A stretch of 64,000 nucleotides of DNA, taken from contig JAFRBQ010000008.1 in assembly GCA_017404785.1 (NCBI GenBank), positions 230,212-294,211 of the forward strand. Direction: 5' to 3'. This DNA is from Erysipelotrichaceae bacterium. Its GTDB lineage: Bacteria > Bacillota_I > Bacilli_A > Erysipelotrichales > Erysipelotrichaceae. The position numbers were made by a program, and so were the translations under genes. The stretch's first letter is position 1. Every line of letters starts with the position of its first letter. The notes under the pieces were generated by a model, which saw nothing but the letters and a program-made list of their open reading frames with translations, was not told the origin of the DNA and ran no database searches. Below are positions 40,862-49,463 of the stretch, piece by piece.

Positions 40862-43192
40862 ATGAAGATCGCAATAAACAATGACTGGCGTTTTATTGAA
40901 AAATGGGATGATTCCTTTATCAAGGGAAAGATACCTAGAGGTGTAAAAGTACGTATCCCGCACAGTGTCAAGGAACTTCCTTTACATTATATTGATGAAA
41001 AGAGCTATCAGATGGTCTCGGCTTACTATAAGAAGCTTGAGATCCCAGATGAAGCGAAAAATAAAAGAGTTTTCCTTTATTTTGAAGGAGCAGCTCATAT
41101 CGCTACAGTCTATATCGATGGGGTAGAACTGACTACTCATCTTGGCGGCTATACAGCTTTCAAGGTCGAGATAACCAAGCAGATAAAAGGCAAGAAGGAG
41201 TGTGATCTTCTGGTCAAACTGGATTCAACGGAAAACGAAAAGATTCCGCCTTTCGGTTTTGTCATAGACTATCTTACCTATGGCGGCATCTATCGTCCTG
41301 TCAGCATGTTTATTGAAGAGAAGACCTATATTGAAGACATCTTTGTCACGACACCAAAGACAGATACTGTTTCTTTGAAAATCAGTGTTGATGGCAAGCA
41401 GGATCTCAAGAAGACGATCAGGATCCTGGATAAGAATGGTGAAGTGGTCTATGAGACACAGAGCGAAGATAATGAACTCACTTTTAAAGTTGATGGAGTT
41501 AAAAAATGGAGTCTTGATCATCCTGAACTCTACTATTGTGAGGTTGTATTAAGCAATAAAGCTTCCAGAAAAGTACGTTTCGGTTTCAGAACGATCCGCT
41601 ATGAAAGCAATTCCTTCTACCTGAACGATGAAAAAGTCATAATGCGCGGCCTTGACCGCCATCAGTGCTATCCATATACCGGATATGCGGTAAGTGATTC
41701 ATTACAGAAAGAAGATGCCAGGATCCTTAAGGAAGAGCTTTCCTGCAACGCTGTAAGGACCTCCCACTATCCGCAATCCCAGGCTTTCATCGAAGCCTGT
41801 GATGAACTGGGACTGCTGGTATTTACCGAGATACCGGGCTGGCAGCACATAGGCGACAAAAACTGGCAGGATGTAGCGTGTGAACATACAAGAGAAATGG
41901 TCTTACAGTACCGGAACCATCCTTCGATCGTTTTGTGGGGCGTCAGAATCAATGAATCCCAGGATAACGATGAATTCTATACCAGGACCAATCAGATCGC
42001 TCATGAGCTCGATCCAAGCCGCCCAACATCCGGCGTGCGCTATATCACCAAGAGTTCGCTTCTGGAAGATGTTTATGCCTTCAACGATTTTATCCATGAG
42101 GGTGGAAAGAAGATCATCAGAAGAAAATCGGAAGCTTCTTCAAGCAGGAAGAAACCGTTACTGATCTCTGAAGCCAATGGTCACATGTTTCCGACCAAGA
42201 CTTTTGATAAGTGGCTGGATCGTGAAGAACACGCTCTGCGTCATGCACGCGTCATGAATGCAGCACTTGGATCAAATGAACACATTGGTGTCTTCCAGTG
42301 GTGCATGTTCGATTATCCGACTCACAAGGATTTCGGCAGTGGCGACCGCGTCTGTTACCATGGCGTCATGGATGCCTTCCGCAATCCGAAACTTGCTGCA
42401 TATGTCTATGCCATACAGGAAGAAAACAATGATGTTCTGGAAATCTCATCACCTCTGGATATTGGAGATTATCCAGGCGGTATGATCAAAAACTATTATG
42501 TCTTTACCAACGCTGACAGCGTAAAACTCTATAAGAATGGCCGTTTTGTCAAGGAATTCTCCAACAGTTCTTTCAGATCGCTCAAGCATGGTCCGATTCT
42601 GATTGATGATACAGTCGGTGAACTGTTAAAGAGTGAAGAAGGATTTGAAGGAGAGAAGGAAGAACTTGTTCACAGCATACTTGTGGCAATGATCAAATAT
42701 GGTCATATAAACCTTCCTTTAAGAGTCAAACTGAAAGCTTTGATAGCCATGTTTAAATACGGAATCACGATTGCTGATCTTACTGATCTTTATGGCAAAT
42801 ATGTCGGCAACTGGGGCGGTGAAGCAACAAAATGGCGCTTTGATGCCATAAGAGATGGAAAGGTCGTTTCAAACAGAACTGTCTGCCCAAGTGCATCATT
42901 GCATCTGGAAGTCAAGTGTTCAGCCTACGAGCTTCATGAAGGCGATACGTATGATATGGCTGCCATCAGGATCAGAGTCCTTGATGAATATGATAATATA
43001 GCGCCATACGCTCAGCTTCCAGTAAGTTTTGAAGCCGAAGGTGCAGTTGAACTTGCCGGCCCTGAACTTGCAGTACTGGAAGGCGGTATGAGCGGTGCTT
43101 ATGTCAAGACGACAGGAAAGAAGGGCAAGGGAAAACTGCACATCAAAGCTTCCGGTCTTGAAGAAGTAACAGTTGACTTTGTGGTCAGATAA
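40862..43192 (+). CDS. Glycoside hydrolase family 2 protein
   Basis: A 776-residue protein of GH2 layout. An N-terminal sugar-binding jelly-roll (residues 1-170; YFEGAAHIATVYIDG) is followed by an Ig-like domain and a TIM barrel from about 260 (GLDRHQCYPYTGYAVSDSL). The acid/base region is VLWGVRINESQDN (Glu near residue 364), somewhat divergent from the usual WSxGNE, and the nucleophile region LLISEANGHMFPT (Glu near 436). Additional beta-sandwich modules end the protein (KTTGKKGKGKLHIKASGL). It has no signal peptide, so should act on sugars taken into the cytoplasm. GAGG lies 8 bases before the ATG. Confidence 0.9.
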   Translation: MKIAINNDWRFIEKWDDSFIKGKIPRGVKVRIPHSVKELPLHYIDEKSYQMVSAYYKKLEIPDEAKNKRVFLYFEGAAHIATVYIDGVELTTHLGGYTAFKVEITKQIKGKKECDLLVKLDSTENEKIPPFGFVIDYLTYGGIYRPVSMFIEEKTYIEDIFVTTPKTDTVSLKISVDGKQDLKKTIRILDKNGEVVYETQSEDNELTFKVDGVKKWSLDHPELYYCEVVLSNKASRKVRFGFRTIRYESNSFYLNDEKVIMRGLDRHQCYPYTGYAVSDSLQKEDARILKEELSCNAVRTSHYPQSQAFIEACDELGLLVFTEIPGWQHIGDKNWQDVACEHTREMVLQYRNHPSIVLWGVRINESQDNDEFYTRTNQIAHELDPSRPTSGVRYITKSSLLEDVYAFNDFIHEGGKKIIRRKSEASSSRKKPLLISEANGHMFPTKTFDKWLDREEHALRHARVMNAALGSNEHIGVFQWCMFDYPTHKDFGSGDRVCYHGVMDAFRNPKLAAYVYAIQEENNDVLEISSPLDIGDYPGGMIKNYYVFTNADSVKLYKNGRFVKEFSNSSFRSLKHGPILIDDTVGELLKSEEGFEGEKEELVHSILVAMIKYGHINLPLRVKLKALIAMFKYGITIADLTDLYGKYVGNWGGEATKWRFDAIRDGKVVSNRTVCPSASLHLEVKCSAYELHEGDTYDMAAIRIRVLDEYDNIAPYAQLPVSFEAEGAVELAGPELAVLEGGMSGAYVKTTGKKGKGKLHIKASGLEEVTVDFVVR

Positions 43193-43209
43193 AACCTGAA
43201 TGTTAAGGA

Positions 43210-43273
43210 AAAGAGCTGTGAATTTTTGAACCGATGGATAATCAATCAGCAGGTTTCGTTACAGCTCTTTTTT
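43210..43273. terminator. Terminator between the GH2 gene and a minus-strand CPBP gene
   Basis: A 10-bp perfect outer stem AAAGAGCTGT / ACAGCTCTTT flanks a 41-nt loop that contains a smaller GAACC/GGTTTC pair. A T run is on the plus strand; the minus strand has TTTTCC. The long branched loop is unusual. Confidence 0.65.
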
Positions 43274-43291
43274 ACGCAAGATGGAAAAATA

Positions 43292-44227
43292 TTACAGATT
43301 AGTCTGCCTTATTTTTTTGAAATCATAGTCGGCATAAACATCGATCGGTTCCTTATTTCTCTTTTTACCAAAATACCAGAGCAGAAGGCAGACAAGTGCC
43401 TGAACAAGAACCGCGACAATGCTGCTTTCAATACCAAAGTTTATATCATAGGCAAAAGAGTTGACCGCATTGGCGGTATCGAGTTTGAAGATCGAATAGG
43501 GAACGACTTTGCCGCTGTTAGGCAACCCAAGCAGGATTGATTGTGTAAAGTTCCAGCCGGTATGCATTCCAAAGGCCATCCATAGTGAATCAAAATAATA
43601 GACCGCCAGTGAAAACATGATACCTGAAAAAAAGATTCCCAATAAAGCAAGATTGTTGACACCATTGTTTCCGGCATGCATCAAACAGAAAGCCAAAGAG
43701 TTACCGATTATCGCGACCCACTTGCTGCGATAGCCTTTTTTCAAAGTCTGAAAATAAAAGGCACGTTCAACAAGTTCTTCGCTTGATGACTGTACAAAAA
43801 CCGCGAAAAGCAACAGCAGGAAATATAAAGGGTTGAAATTGTCAAAAGATACATGGATATCCCTGTGGATCATTGCCACCAGGGCACAGAAGATGTTTGT
43901 TCCGAAACCGATCAGTAAACCGATCAGCAGGTGTTTGACAGTATTTCCTTCTGGCTTGCTGCCGATCGCATTCAGGATTGGACGGCGATGAGCAAATATC
44001 CGCATATGCAGTATCATAATGATCCAGACACCGATTGAAACGAAATACAAGGTAAAAGTAGTACCAAAAGGTGAAGTCCAGCCAACAACGTTTTTTAAAA
44101 GGCGGCCGATCATCAAACCGATGTTCTCCCCAAAAATAACCAGTATGAGTGAAATCAGACCGACGATAAAGAACTCGTCATACCAGCGGAATCGTTCAGT
44201 ATATATCTTCTGTAAAAAATTTTTCAT
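43292..44227 (-). CDS. CPBP family intramembrane metalloprotease-like protein
   Basis: A 311-residue polytopic protein with eight or nine membrane helices. CPBP motifs: SSEELVERAFYFQ (EExxxR near residue 157), FCLMHAGNNG (FxxxH near 189) and HTGWNF (third motif near 228). The signal is basic at the start (MKNFLQKIYTERFRWY). AAGGT lies before the ATG. It stands alone, and its start faces away from a gene for a possible double-glycine-leader protein on the plus strand (44474), so a protease-immunity relation can be proposed. Confidence 0.86.
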   Translation of the reverse strand: MKNFLQKIYTERFRWYDEFFIVGLISLILVIFGENIGLMIGRLLKNVVGWTSPFGTTFTLYFVSIGVWIIMILHMRIFAHRRPILNAIGSKPEGNTVKHLLIGLLIGFGTNIFCALVAMIHRDIHVSFDNFNPLYFLLLLFAVFVQSSSEELVERAFYFQTLKKGYRSKWVAIIGNSLAFCLMHAGNNGVNNLALLGIFFSGIMFSLAVYYFDSLWMAFGMHTGWNFTQSILLGLPNSGKVVPYSIFKLDTANAVNSFAYDINFGIESSIVAVLVQALVCLLLWYFGKKRNKEPIDVYADYDFKKIRQTNL

Positions 44228-44473
44228 AAGGACCTTCTTTACTATTAATGGATATTATTATTCTATTATAGAGAGATTTAAATCAATCTGGAAAGATTTT
44301 AGCGAGGGAAAGAATGCTTCAAGCCACTAAAAAAAGGCAAACCTGAGAAAAAAGACATAAGAAAAAAGAAAAAAGATTTATTGTTTTATCATACCATGCT
44401 GTTGCCATTTGCCCGCCCTGTTACGTATAAATTATGAAATGTTATAGAATTAATATAGAAGGAGATAAGTAAC

Positions 44474-44806
44474 ATGGAAAAAGACAAAAAAATCATTAAG
44501 GATATAGACCTGGATTCCGTATATGGTGGAACACAAGAAGAAATCGATCAGATCGTTGCTGTATTCAGAAAACATGGTTTCGAAAATGAAGCTAAAAAAC
44601 TTGAAAAAGGCGGTGTATTCTTCTTTAAGGACGTCTTTGAAAGCGTAATGAAAAGTTTAGGTTATGAACATCAGCTTACTACATATGCTGATGATGAAAA
44701 ATATAACTATAACATTTATAACGGCAATCTGGTAGGACAAATGAAATTCATAGAAATTCTGGATGAGTTCCTGTATAGAAAAGCCAATGGAATTGAATGG
44801 TGGTAA
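44474..44806 (+). CDS. 110-residue protein with a double-glycine-leader-like N terminus
   Basis: The protein begins with 19 charged residues ending DSVYGG at residues 14-19, which resembles the leaders of bacteriocin precursors cut after Gly-Gly. The remaining 91 residues (TQEEIDQIVAVFRKHG..., ending NGIEWW) are long for a classical peptide, charged in the first half and aromatic in the second; they lack membrane segments. The ribosome site is AAGGAG, 10 bases upstream. No C39 peptidase-transporter gene is adjacent. It could instead be an ordinary soluble protein with a chance VYGG, so the leader reading is only suggestive. Confidence 0.7.
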   Translation: MEKDKKIIKDIDLDSVYGGTQEEIDQIVAVFRKHGFENEAKKLEKGGVFFFKDVFESVMKSLGYEHQLTTYADDEKYNYNIYNGNLVGQMKFIEILDEFLYRKANGIEWW

Positions 44807-44884
44807 TAGCTCTGGTTGCTATCTGGACATACATACCAAATCCAGACGTAAAGTAAGTAAAAAACAGCAAATGAAATTTGATTC

Positions 44885-44921
44885 AAACAGGATCAGGAAA
44901 ACTGATACCTGTTTTTTTATA
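44885..44921. terminator. Convergent terminator between the 110-residue gene and the phosphoesterase gene
   Basis: AAACAGGATCAG / CTGATACCTGTTT with one bulge and a GAAAA loop; T runs lie on both sides. Confidence 0.75.
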
Positions 44922-44936
44922 CTTTAATTTTTCTGC

Positions 44937-45473
44937 TTACAGGTATTCATCATCACGAACCTTTACGCCGAAGAAATCGATGATCGCATCCAGCGAGACC
45001 GGAAAGTAATTATTGGCATCGACACCGACATCAAATCGTCTGATACCATTTTTAAGATTCTTGAGATTGTAATCAACACCTGCATGGATGTGCCCATGCA
45101 GATGTATGCTGCCTTTTTCCTTTTCCGGCCAATCCAGCAGGGGATAATGCATCAGGACAAAACGAACTCCATGATATGTAAACCGTTTGAAGTCTCTGAT
45201 CTCAACGAAAAGTTTCGGATCATAGCCCTTATCATTATTACCAAGCAACAGGTATTTCTTTCCCTTCATTTTGCTGATTATCTCATTAGCCAGTTCAAGT
45301 CTAAGATGTCGACAGAGATCACCGAGGATATAGACAATATCTTCATCACGGACTATCGAATTGTAGTTTCTCAGCAGTGTTTCGTTCATCTCTTCAACTG
45401 ACGCAAATGGTCGATCATGAGAACCGATTGCCCATTTATGTCCAAAATGAAGATCGCTGGTAAGATAGATCAT
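44937..45473 (-). CDS. Metallophosphoesterase (YfcE-like)
   Basis: A 178-residue calcineurin-type phosphoesterase. The metal motifs are complete: SDLHFGH at 6-12, GDLCRH at 51-56, GNND at 78-81 (the variant of GNHD), LMHYPL at 107-112 and LHGHIHAG at 124-131. It hydrolyses a phosphodiester or phosphomonoester and is cytoplasmic. A GGAGG-type ribosome site is at 45480-45486. The substrate is not evident. Confidence 0.92.
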   Translation of the reverse strand: MIYLTSDLHFGHKWAIGSHDRPFASVEEMNETLLRNYNSIVRDEDIVYILGDLCRHLRLELANEIISKMKGKKYLLLGNNDKGYDPKLFVEIRDFKRFTYHGVRFVLMHYPLLDWPEKEKGSIHLHGHIHAGVDYNLKNLKNGIRRFDVGVDANNYFPVSLDAIIDFFGVKVRDDEYL

Positions 45474-45605
45474 TCTCTCTGCCTCCTTTACCTGTTATAA
45501 AAATGTTTTACCTTCTTTATTCTAAACAAAAGCAGATAAAAAGTTTACCAAAGTTTAAAAAGATCAGTATTTATCATGTTTCATTGAATTTAAATAAAAA
45601 ATAAA

Positions 45606-45625
45606 ACATCTCGATTAAGAGATGT
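45606..45625 (-). terminator. Terminator of tRNA-His
   Basis: ACATCTC / GAGATGT with a 6-nt loop, followed on the minus strand by TTTATTTTTT. Confidence 0.75.
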
Positions 45626-45637
45626 CTATTTCACATA

Positions 45638-45716
45638 TGGGGCGAACGATGGGGCTCGAACCCACGAAATGCCAGAGCCACAATCTGGTGTGTTAACCAA
45701 CTTCACCACGTCCGCC
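45638..45716 (-). tRNA. tRNA-His(GUG)
   Basis: A 79-nt tRNA with G-1 paired to C73, acceptor GCGGACG/CGTTCGC, anticodon stem CCAGA/TCTGG around loop TTGTGGC (anticodon GTG), GTTCGAG in the T loop and encoded CCA. Confidence 0.95.
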
Positions 45717-45761
45717 ATGTGCTTTATTATTCTAACATAAGAATAATTTTATTTTCAATGT

Positions 45762-45767
45762 TAGAAT
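45762..45767 (+). promoter_or_regulatory. Leaderless-type -10 of the YgjP-like gene
   Basis: TAGAAT is 6 nt before the ATG at 45774, which has no ribosome site. Confidence 0.5.
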
Positions 45768-45773
45768 AGTTTT

Positions 45774-46448
45774 ATGTTGGAAATTAAAGGCATCCGATTT
45801 GATGTTAAGATAAACCGCAAGAAGATCAAAAATCTGTATCTGCGTCTTAATAGCAATACCGTTATTGCCTCAGCTCCTTTGAGAATGCCGGAGTATGAGA
45901 TATACAGATTCATAGAAACAAGAAGAGACTGGATCTACAGAGTATACGATTATCAGGCATACAAGAGCAGGGTAAGCAGACTGTATAGCGGAGGAGATAC
46001 TTTCTATATCTATAACGTTCCCTATAAACTGGAATTTCTTTATGGAAGGAAGAATGTCGCGATCAAAGGCAATACGATCTATCTGACATACAAGGATGAC
46101 AGTGAAGACAGGATCAAATATCTTTATAAGTATCTTGATAAGTATCTTCTGATCAAAGCCAATGATTATCTTGATAAACACATCGGTTTTTTGAAGGATT
46201 ACGGATATGAACTCTATCCGGAGATCGGCTGCAGGATCATGAAGACCAGATGGGGAGTGTGCTATACCAGAAAAAACAGGATCTCAATATCTTCCTATCT
46301 GATCCATTATCCTTTTGAATGTCTCGAATATATCATTGTTCATGAGCTTACACATTTTATAGTTCCAAATCATTCAAAACGCTTTTACAGCATCGTTTCC
46401 AACAATATGCCGGACTATAAAAAGGCAGTTGAAAAACTGAAACTATGA
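45774..46448 (+). CDS. YgjP/WrbP-type (M48-like) metal-dependent hydrolase
   Basis: A 224-residue soluble protein. The zinc signature is HELTHFIVPNHSKRFY at about 193-208 (HExxH plus a downstream H as third ligand). The preceding segment with WGVCYTRKNRISIS and IVHE is the usual YgjP pattern (SRWGSC... and LIHL). The protein has no signal peptide. The peptidase activity of this family is not well characterised. It has no ribosome site, and a -10 hexamer stands 6 nt from the start. Confidence 0.9.
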   Translation: MLEIKGIRFDVKINRKKIKNLYLRLNSNTVIASAPLRMPEYEIYRFIETRRDWIYRVYDYQAYKSRVSRLYSGGDTFYIYNVPYKLEFLYGRKNVAIKGNTIYLTYKDDSEDRIKYLYKYLDKYLLIKANDYLDKHIGFLKDYGYELYPEIGCRIMKTRWGVCYTRKNRISISSYLIHYPFECLEYIIVHELTHFIVPNHSKRFYSIVSNNMPDYKKAVEKLKL

Positions 46449-46473
46449 AAAAATTTTACATTTGTCTTTTTCC

Positions 46474-46487
46474 TTGAAACGCTTTCA
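46474..46487 (+). promoter_or_regulatory. cre-like sequence
   Basis: TTGAAACGCTTTCA agrees with 12 of 14 positions of the catabolite-responsive element consensus TGWAARCGYTWNCW. It lies about 30 bases before the micro-ORF and 190 before the ankyrin gene. No CcpA gene is present in the window, so the call is weak. Confidence 0.3.
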
Positions 46488-46518
46488 TTAAGAAGGTAAA
46501 ATTATATACAAGAGGAAA

Positions 46519-46608
46519 ATGTTTAATAATATGAACACGGTAATAGTAAAGGATAATAAAACTATCTTAGGGGTCGCTGACTCTTTACTTGTGTTTGTTT
46601 CAAATTAA
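46519..46608 (+). CDS. Micro-ORF of 29 codons
   Basis: MFNNMNTVIVKDNKTILG... with AAGAGG close upstream (3-nt spacing), ending TAA at 46606 and followed by a terminator hairpin at 46619. The string KTILGVADSLLVFV recalls the end of a mannose-1-phosphate guanylyltransferase-like protein, but a 29-residue match is weak. It may be a real small protein or a remnant. Confidence 0.35.
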   Translation: MFNNMNTVIVKDNKTILGVADSLLVFVSN

Positions 46609-46618
46609 ACTTTTTTGA

Positions 46619-46645
46619 GTGGACGCCGCATAGCGTTCACTTTTT
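46619..46645 (+). terminator. Terminator or attenuator upstream of the ankyrin gene
   Basis: GTGGACGC / GCGTTCAC (one G-T pair) with a 6-nt loop and a T5 run. It separates the micro-ORF from the ankyrin gene, so the two need not be co-transcribed. Confidence 0.7.
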
Positions 46646-46674
46646 ATTAACGTTTGATAAGGAGGATATTTGAA

Positions 46675-47346
46675 ATGGGTCAAACACTGAATGACGCGCT
46701 TCTTGAAGCATGCAGCAGCGGTCATCTGGATGAAGTCAACAGGCTTATTGAACACGGAGCTGACGTTAATTGCAAGAACGGAGATGGACGTACAGGTCTG
46801 ATGAGAGCTTCGAAGAGAGGATATGAGGATATTGTCAGGAAACTGCTTGAATGCGGAGTCAATGTAACAGCCAGAGACAAGAACAACGATACAGCGCTGA
46901 TGGGTGCGGCAAAACACGGTTATACCTCGATCTGCAGGATGCTGGTGGAAGCCGGAAGCGATGTCAATGCACATGATAATGAAGGTAGAACATCTTTGAT
47001 GAGAGCGGCATTCAAAGGCGAATCGGCTGTCGTTGAATACCTGGTTGAAGCAGGTGCCGAACTTGATGCCAAAGACGCAAAAGGCCGTACAGCGCTGATG
47101 GATGCAGTACTGGCGTTCAAGGTCGATGTCATTCATTACCTTCTGGCGAAGGGTGCTGATGTAAACTTGAGAGATAACGAAGGTTGCACATGCTTGATGC
47201 GTGCAAGCTACGGTGGTTATAATGATTTAGCGGTATATCTGCTCAACAGGGGCGCAGATAAGTATGTAAAAGACAATGCCGGCAGAACGGCTGTCGATTA
47301 CGTAAGAAATCCTGAAAATACGGAATTAATCAATTTACTTAAATAG
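46675..47346 (+). CDS. Ankyrin-repeat protein
   Basis: A 223-residue soluble protein made of about six to seven 33-residue ankyrin repeats, starting DALLEACSSGHLDEVNRLIEHG. Each repeat shows the DxxGRTxLMxAxxxGxxxxVxxLLxxGAxV pattern; the last is degenerate (GRTAVDYVRNPENTELI). There is no signal peptide. It binds proteins, partner unknown. TAAGGAGG lies 8 bases before the ATG at 46675. It is 12 bases before the EF-G-like gene, so the two are probably co-transcribed. Confidence 0.9.
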   Translation: MGQTLNDALLEACSSGHLDEVNRLIEHGADVNCKNGDGRTGLMRASKRGYEDIVRKLLECGVNVTARDKNNDTALMGAAKHGYTSICRMLVEAGSDVNAHDNEGRTSLMRAAFKGESAVVEYLVEAGAELDAKDAKGRTALMDAVLAFKVDVIHYLLAKGADVNLRDNEGCTCLMRASYGGYNDLAVYLLNRGADKYVKDNAGRTAVDYVRNPENTELINLLK

Positions 47347-47358
47347 AGGGGAACAATT

Positions 47359-49371
47359 ATGAAAGAGTATTTATCAAAAGATGTAAGAAATGTTGTACTG
47401 CTTGGACACTCCGGTGCCGGCAAGACAGCAATGGTCGAAGCTGCCTTGTATCTTACAAAAGCGATCGACCGCATGGGCAAGACCAGTGATGGTACTGCAG
47501 CAATGGACTTTGATCAGGAAGAAGCAAAAAGAGGCGTTTCTGTATTTACAGCATTGGGGCCTGTAGAATACAAGAACACCAAGATCAATTTCATTGATAC
47601 TCCGGGATATCTGGACTATGAAGGTGAAAAAGTATCCGGAACTGCAGCTGCTGACCTGGCAGTCGTTGTCGTTTCAGCAAAGGACGGTATCGAATCAGGT
47701 ACTGAAAGTGCTGTGAAGCTGGCTAAGAAAAATGATATTCCAATCGTTTTCTTCATCAACAAGCTCGATGATGAAAACGCTGATTTTGAAAAGACCGTAA
47801 ATGATATCAGAGCCAAGTTCGGTTCTTCAGCTGTTCCGTTTGAAGTTCCAGTAATGGAAGGCAAGAAGATGACCGGTTCCAACAAGGTCCTCGATGATGC
47901 AGGCAATCCTCATTATGATCAGATTGCCGAAGCGATCGCTTCTGCAGATGATGCCCTGATGGAAAAATTCTTTGAAGGCGAAGCATTCACTCCGGAAGAG
48001 ACTTCCAAGGGTCTGAAGCTTGCGCTCAAGTCAGGCGATGTTAAGCCGATCTTCGGTGGCAGTGCGGTAAACTCACAGGGTATCGAACAGCTCCTTGATT
48101 TCTTAAAGGAAAACTGCCCGGTATATGTTGACTATGGCACAGTTAAAGATGCAAACGGTACAGAACTCAAGACCGATGATTCAGAAGCATTCTCAGCTCT
48201 GGTCTTCAAGACTGTCGTTGATGCTTTCGTCGGCAAGATCTCCTATGTAAAAGTCTTATCAGGAAATCTGACTTTACAGACTCCTTTATTCAACTCCAAG
48301 AAAGATCAGGCTGAAAAGGCCGGTGGTCTCTTCGTTCTTTGCGGCAAACAGCAGATCGCAGTAAACAAGATCTCCTGCGGTGATATCGGCGCTTTAACAA
48401 AGCTCGCTGTTACGGAAACAAACGATACGCTCTGCACCAAAGACAAGAAGGTCGTCTATCCTGATATCGAATATCCTAGACCGATGCTTGGTGTTGCCGT
48501 ATCACCTAAGACAAAAGATGATGAAGACAAGATGTCTGATGCCTTAAAGAAGGTATTGATCGAAGACAAGTCTCTCAACTTTGTCAGAAACGGCGAAACT
48601 GGTGAACAGGTATTATACGCTGTCGGTGATCAGCAGATTGATGTTGTTGTAAGCAAACTGAAGAACAGATACAAAGTCGAGATCGCCCTCAAGGAACCTA
48701 AGGTTCAGTATCGTGAGACGATCAGAGGCAAATCTGAAGTTCAAGGTAAATACAAGAAACAGAACGGTGGTGCAGGCCAGTATGGTGATGTCTGGGTAAG
48801 ATTTGAACCTAACCCTGATTCAGAAGAAATGGTCTTCGCTGAAGAAGTATTCGGTGGTGCCGTACCAAAGAACTACTTCCCATCTGTTGAAGCAGGCTTA
48901 AGAGGCTGTATGGCCAAGGGTCCTTTAGCCGGATGCAAGGTCGTCAATGTCAAGGCTACATTGTATGATGGATCTTACCACCCGGTAGACTCAAAACCTA
49001 ACTCATTCGAAGCTGCCGCAAGACTGGCTTTCAAGGCTGGTATTCCAAAGGCCAATCCGATCCTTCTTGAACCTATCGGCAAGGTAACCGTCATCTGTCC
49101 GGAAGAATACACTGGTGATATCATCGGTGACTTCAACAAGAGACGTGGTATGATCCTGGATACAGGTTCTGCAGAACCGGGCGAAGCCAAGATCGATGCC
49201 GAAGTTCCAATGGCAGAAATGCTGAAGTACGCAACAGAACTTCGTTCAATGACCAAAGGTAGAGGTACATATGTAATCGACTTCGACAGATATGAACCAG
49301 CTCCTCAGAACGTCACTGATAAGGTCGTAGCTGCTACAGCTGCTGAAAGAAAAGACGAAGACGACGACTGA
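47359..49371 (+). CDS. EF-G-like (FusA2-type) translational GTPase
   Basis: A 670-residue GTPase. The G domain has GHSGAGKT at 16-23 (P-loop), a RGVSVFTA switch, DTPG near 76 and NKLD near 135. Domain II (GNLTLQTPLFNSKKD), III, IV (NGGAGQYGDVWVRFE near 472) and V (ELRSMTKGRGTYVIDFDRYEP) are in order, so the protein is full length. The P-loop lacks the usual D/H pair of the housekeeping EF-G and it fits the alternative EF-G family. Its exact role is not known; some such proteins act in ribosome recycling or stress. AGAGGGG precedes the ATG. The high GATC frequency of the neighbouring genes is shared. Confidence 0.88.
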   Translation: MKEYLSKDVRNVVLLGHSGAGKTAMVEAALYLTKAIDRMGKTSDGTAAMDFDQEEAKRGVSVFTALGPVEYKNTKINFIDTPGYLDYEGEKVSGTAAADLAVVVVSAKDGIESGTESAVKLAKKNDIPIVFFINKLDDENADFEKTVNDIRAKFGSSAVPFEVPVMEGKKMTGSNKVLDDAGNPHYDQIAEAIASADDALMEKFFEGEAFTPEETSKGLKLALKSGDVKPIFGGSAVNSQGIEQLLDFLKENCPVYVDYGTVKDANGTELKTDDSEAFSALVFKTVVDAFVGKISYVKVLSGNLTLQTPLFNSKKDQAEKAGGLFVLCGKQQIAVNKISCGDIGALTKLAVTETNDTLCTKDKKVVYPDIEYPRPMLGVAVSPKTKDDEDKMSDALKKVLIEDKSLNFVRNGETGEQVLYAVGDQQIDVVVSKLKNRYKVEIALKEPKVQYRETIRGKSEVQGKYKKQNGGAGQYGDVWVRFEPNPDSEEMVFAEEVFGGAVPKNYFPSVEAGLRGCMAKGPLAGCKVVNVKATLYDGSYHPVDSKPNSFEAAARLAFKAGIPKANPILLEPIGKVTVICPEEYTGDIIGDFNKRRGMILDTGSAEPGEAKIDAEVPMAEMLKYATELRSMTKGRGTYVIDFDRYEPAPQNVTDKVVAATAAERKDEDDD

Positions 49372-49395
49372 TCGTTTTCCGGAAAATGTATGTAT

Positions 49396-49424
49396 AGGCC
49401 AGTCAATCAAGACTGGCCTTTTAT
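49396..49424 (+). terminator. Terminator of the EF-G-like gene
   Basis: AGGCCAGTC / GACTGGCCTT with an AATCAA loop and a T run. Confidence 0.87.
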
Positions 49425-49434
49425 AATGAAAAGA

Positions 49435-49457
49435 AAAGCTCACTTTTAGTGAGCTTT
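49435..49457 (-). terminator. Terminator of the HtrA gene
   Basis: A 9-bp stem AAAGCTCAC / GTGAGCTTT with a TTTTA loop, followed on the minus strand by TTTTCTTTTC. Confidence 0.85.
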
Positions 49458-49463
49458 GATTGA

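Noticed and set aside
41000-43200. Possible frameshift or split in the GH2 gene
   Set aside because: The frame is continuous for 776 codons with all domains in order.
46474-46487. A confident CcpA binding site
   Set aside because: Two of the 14 consensus positions differ and no CcpA gene is in view; kept only as a low-confidence feature.
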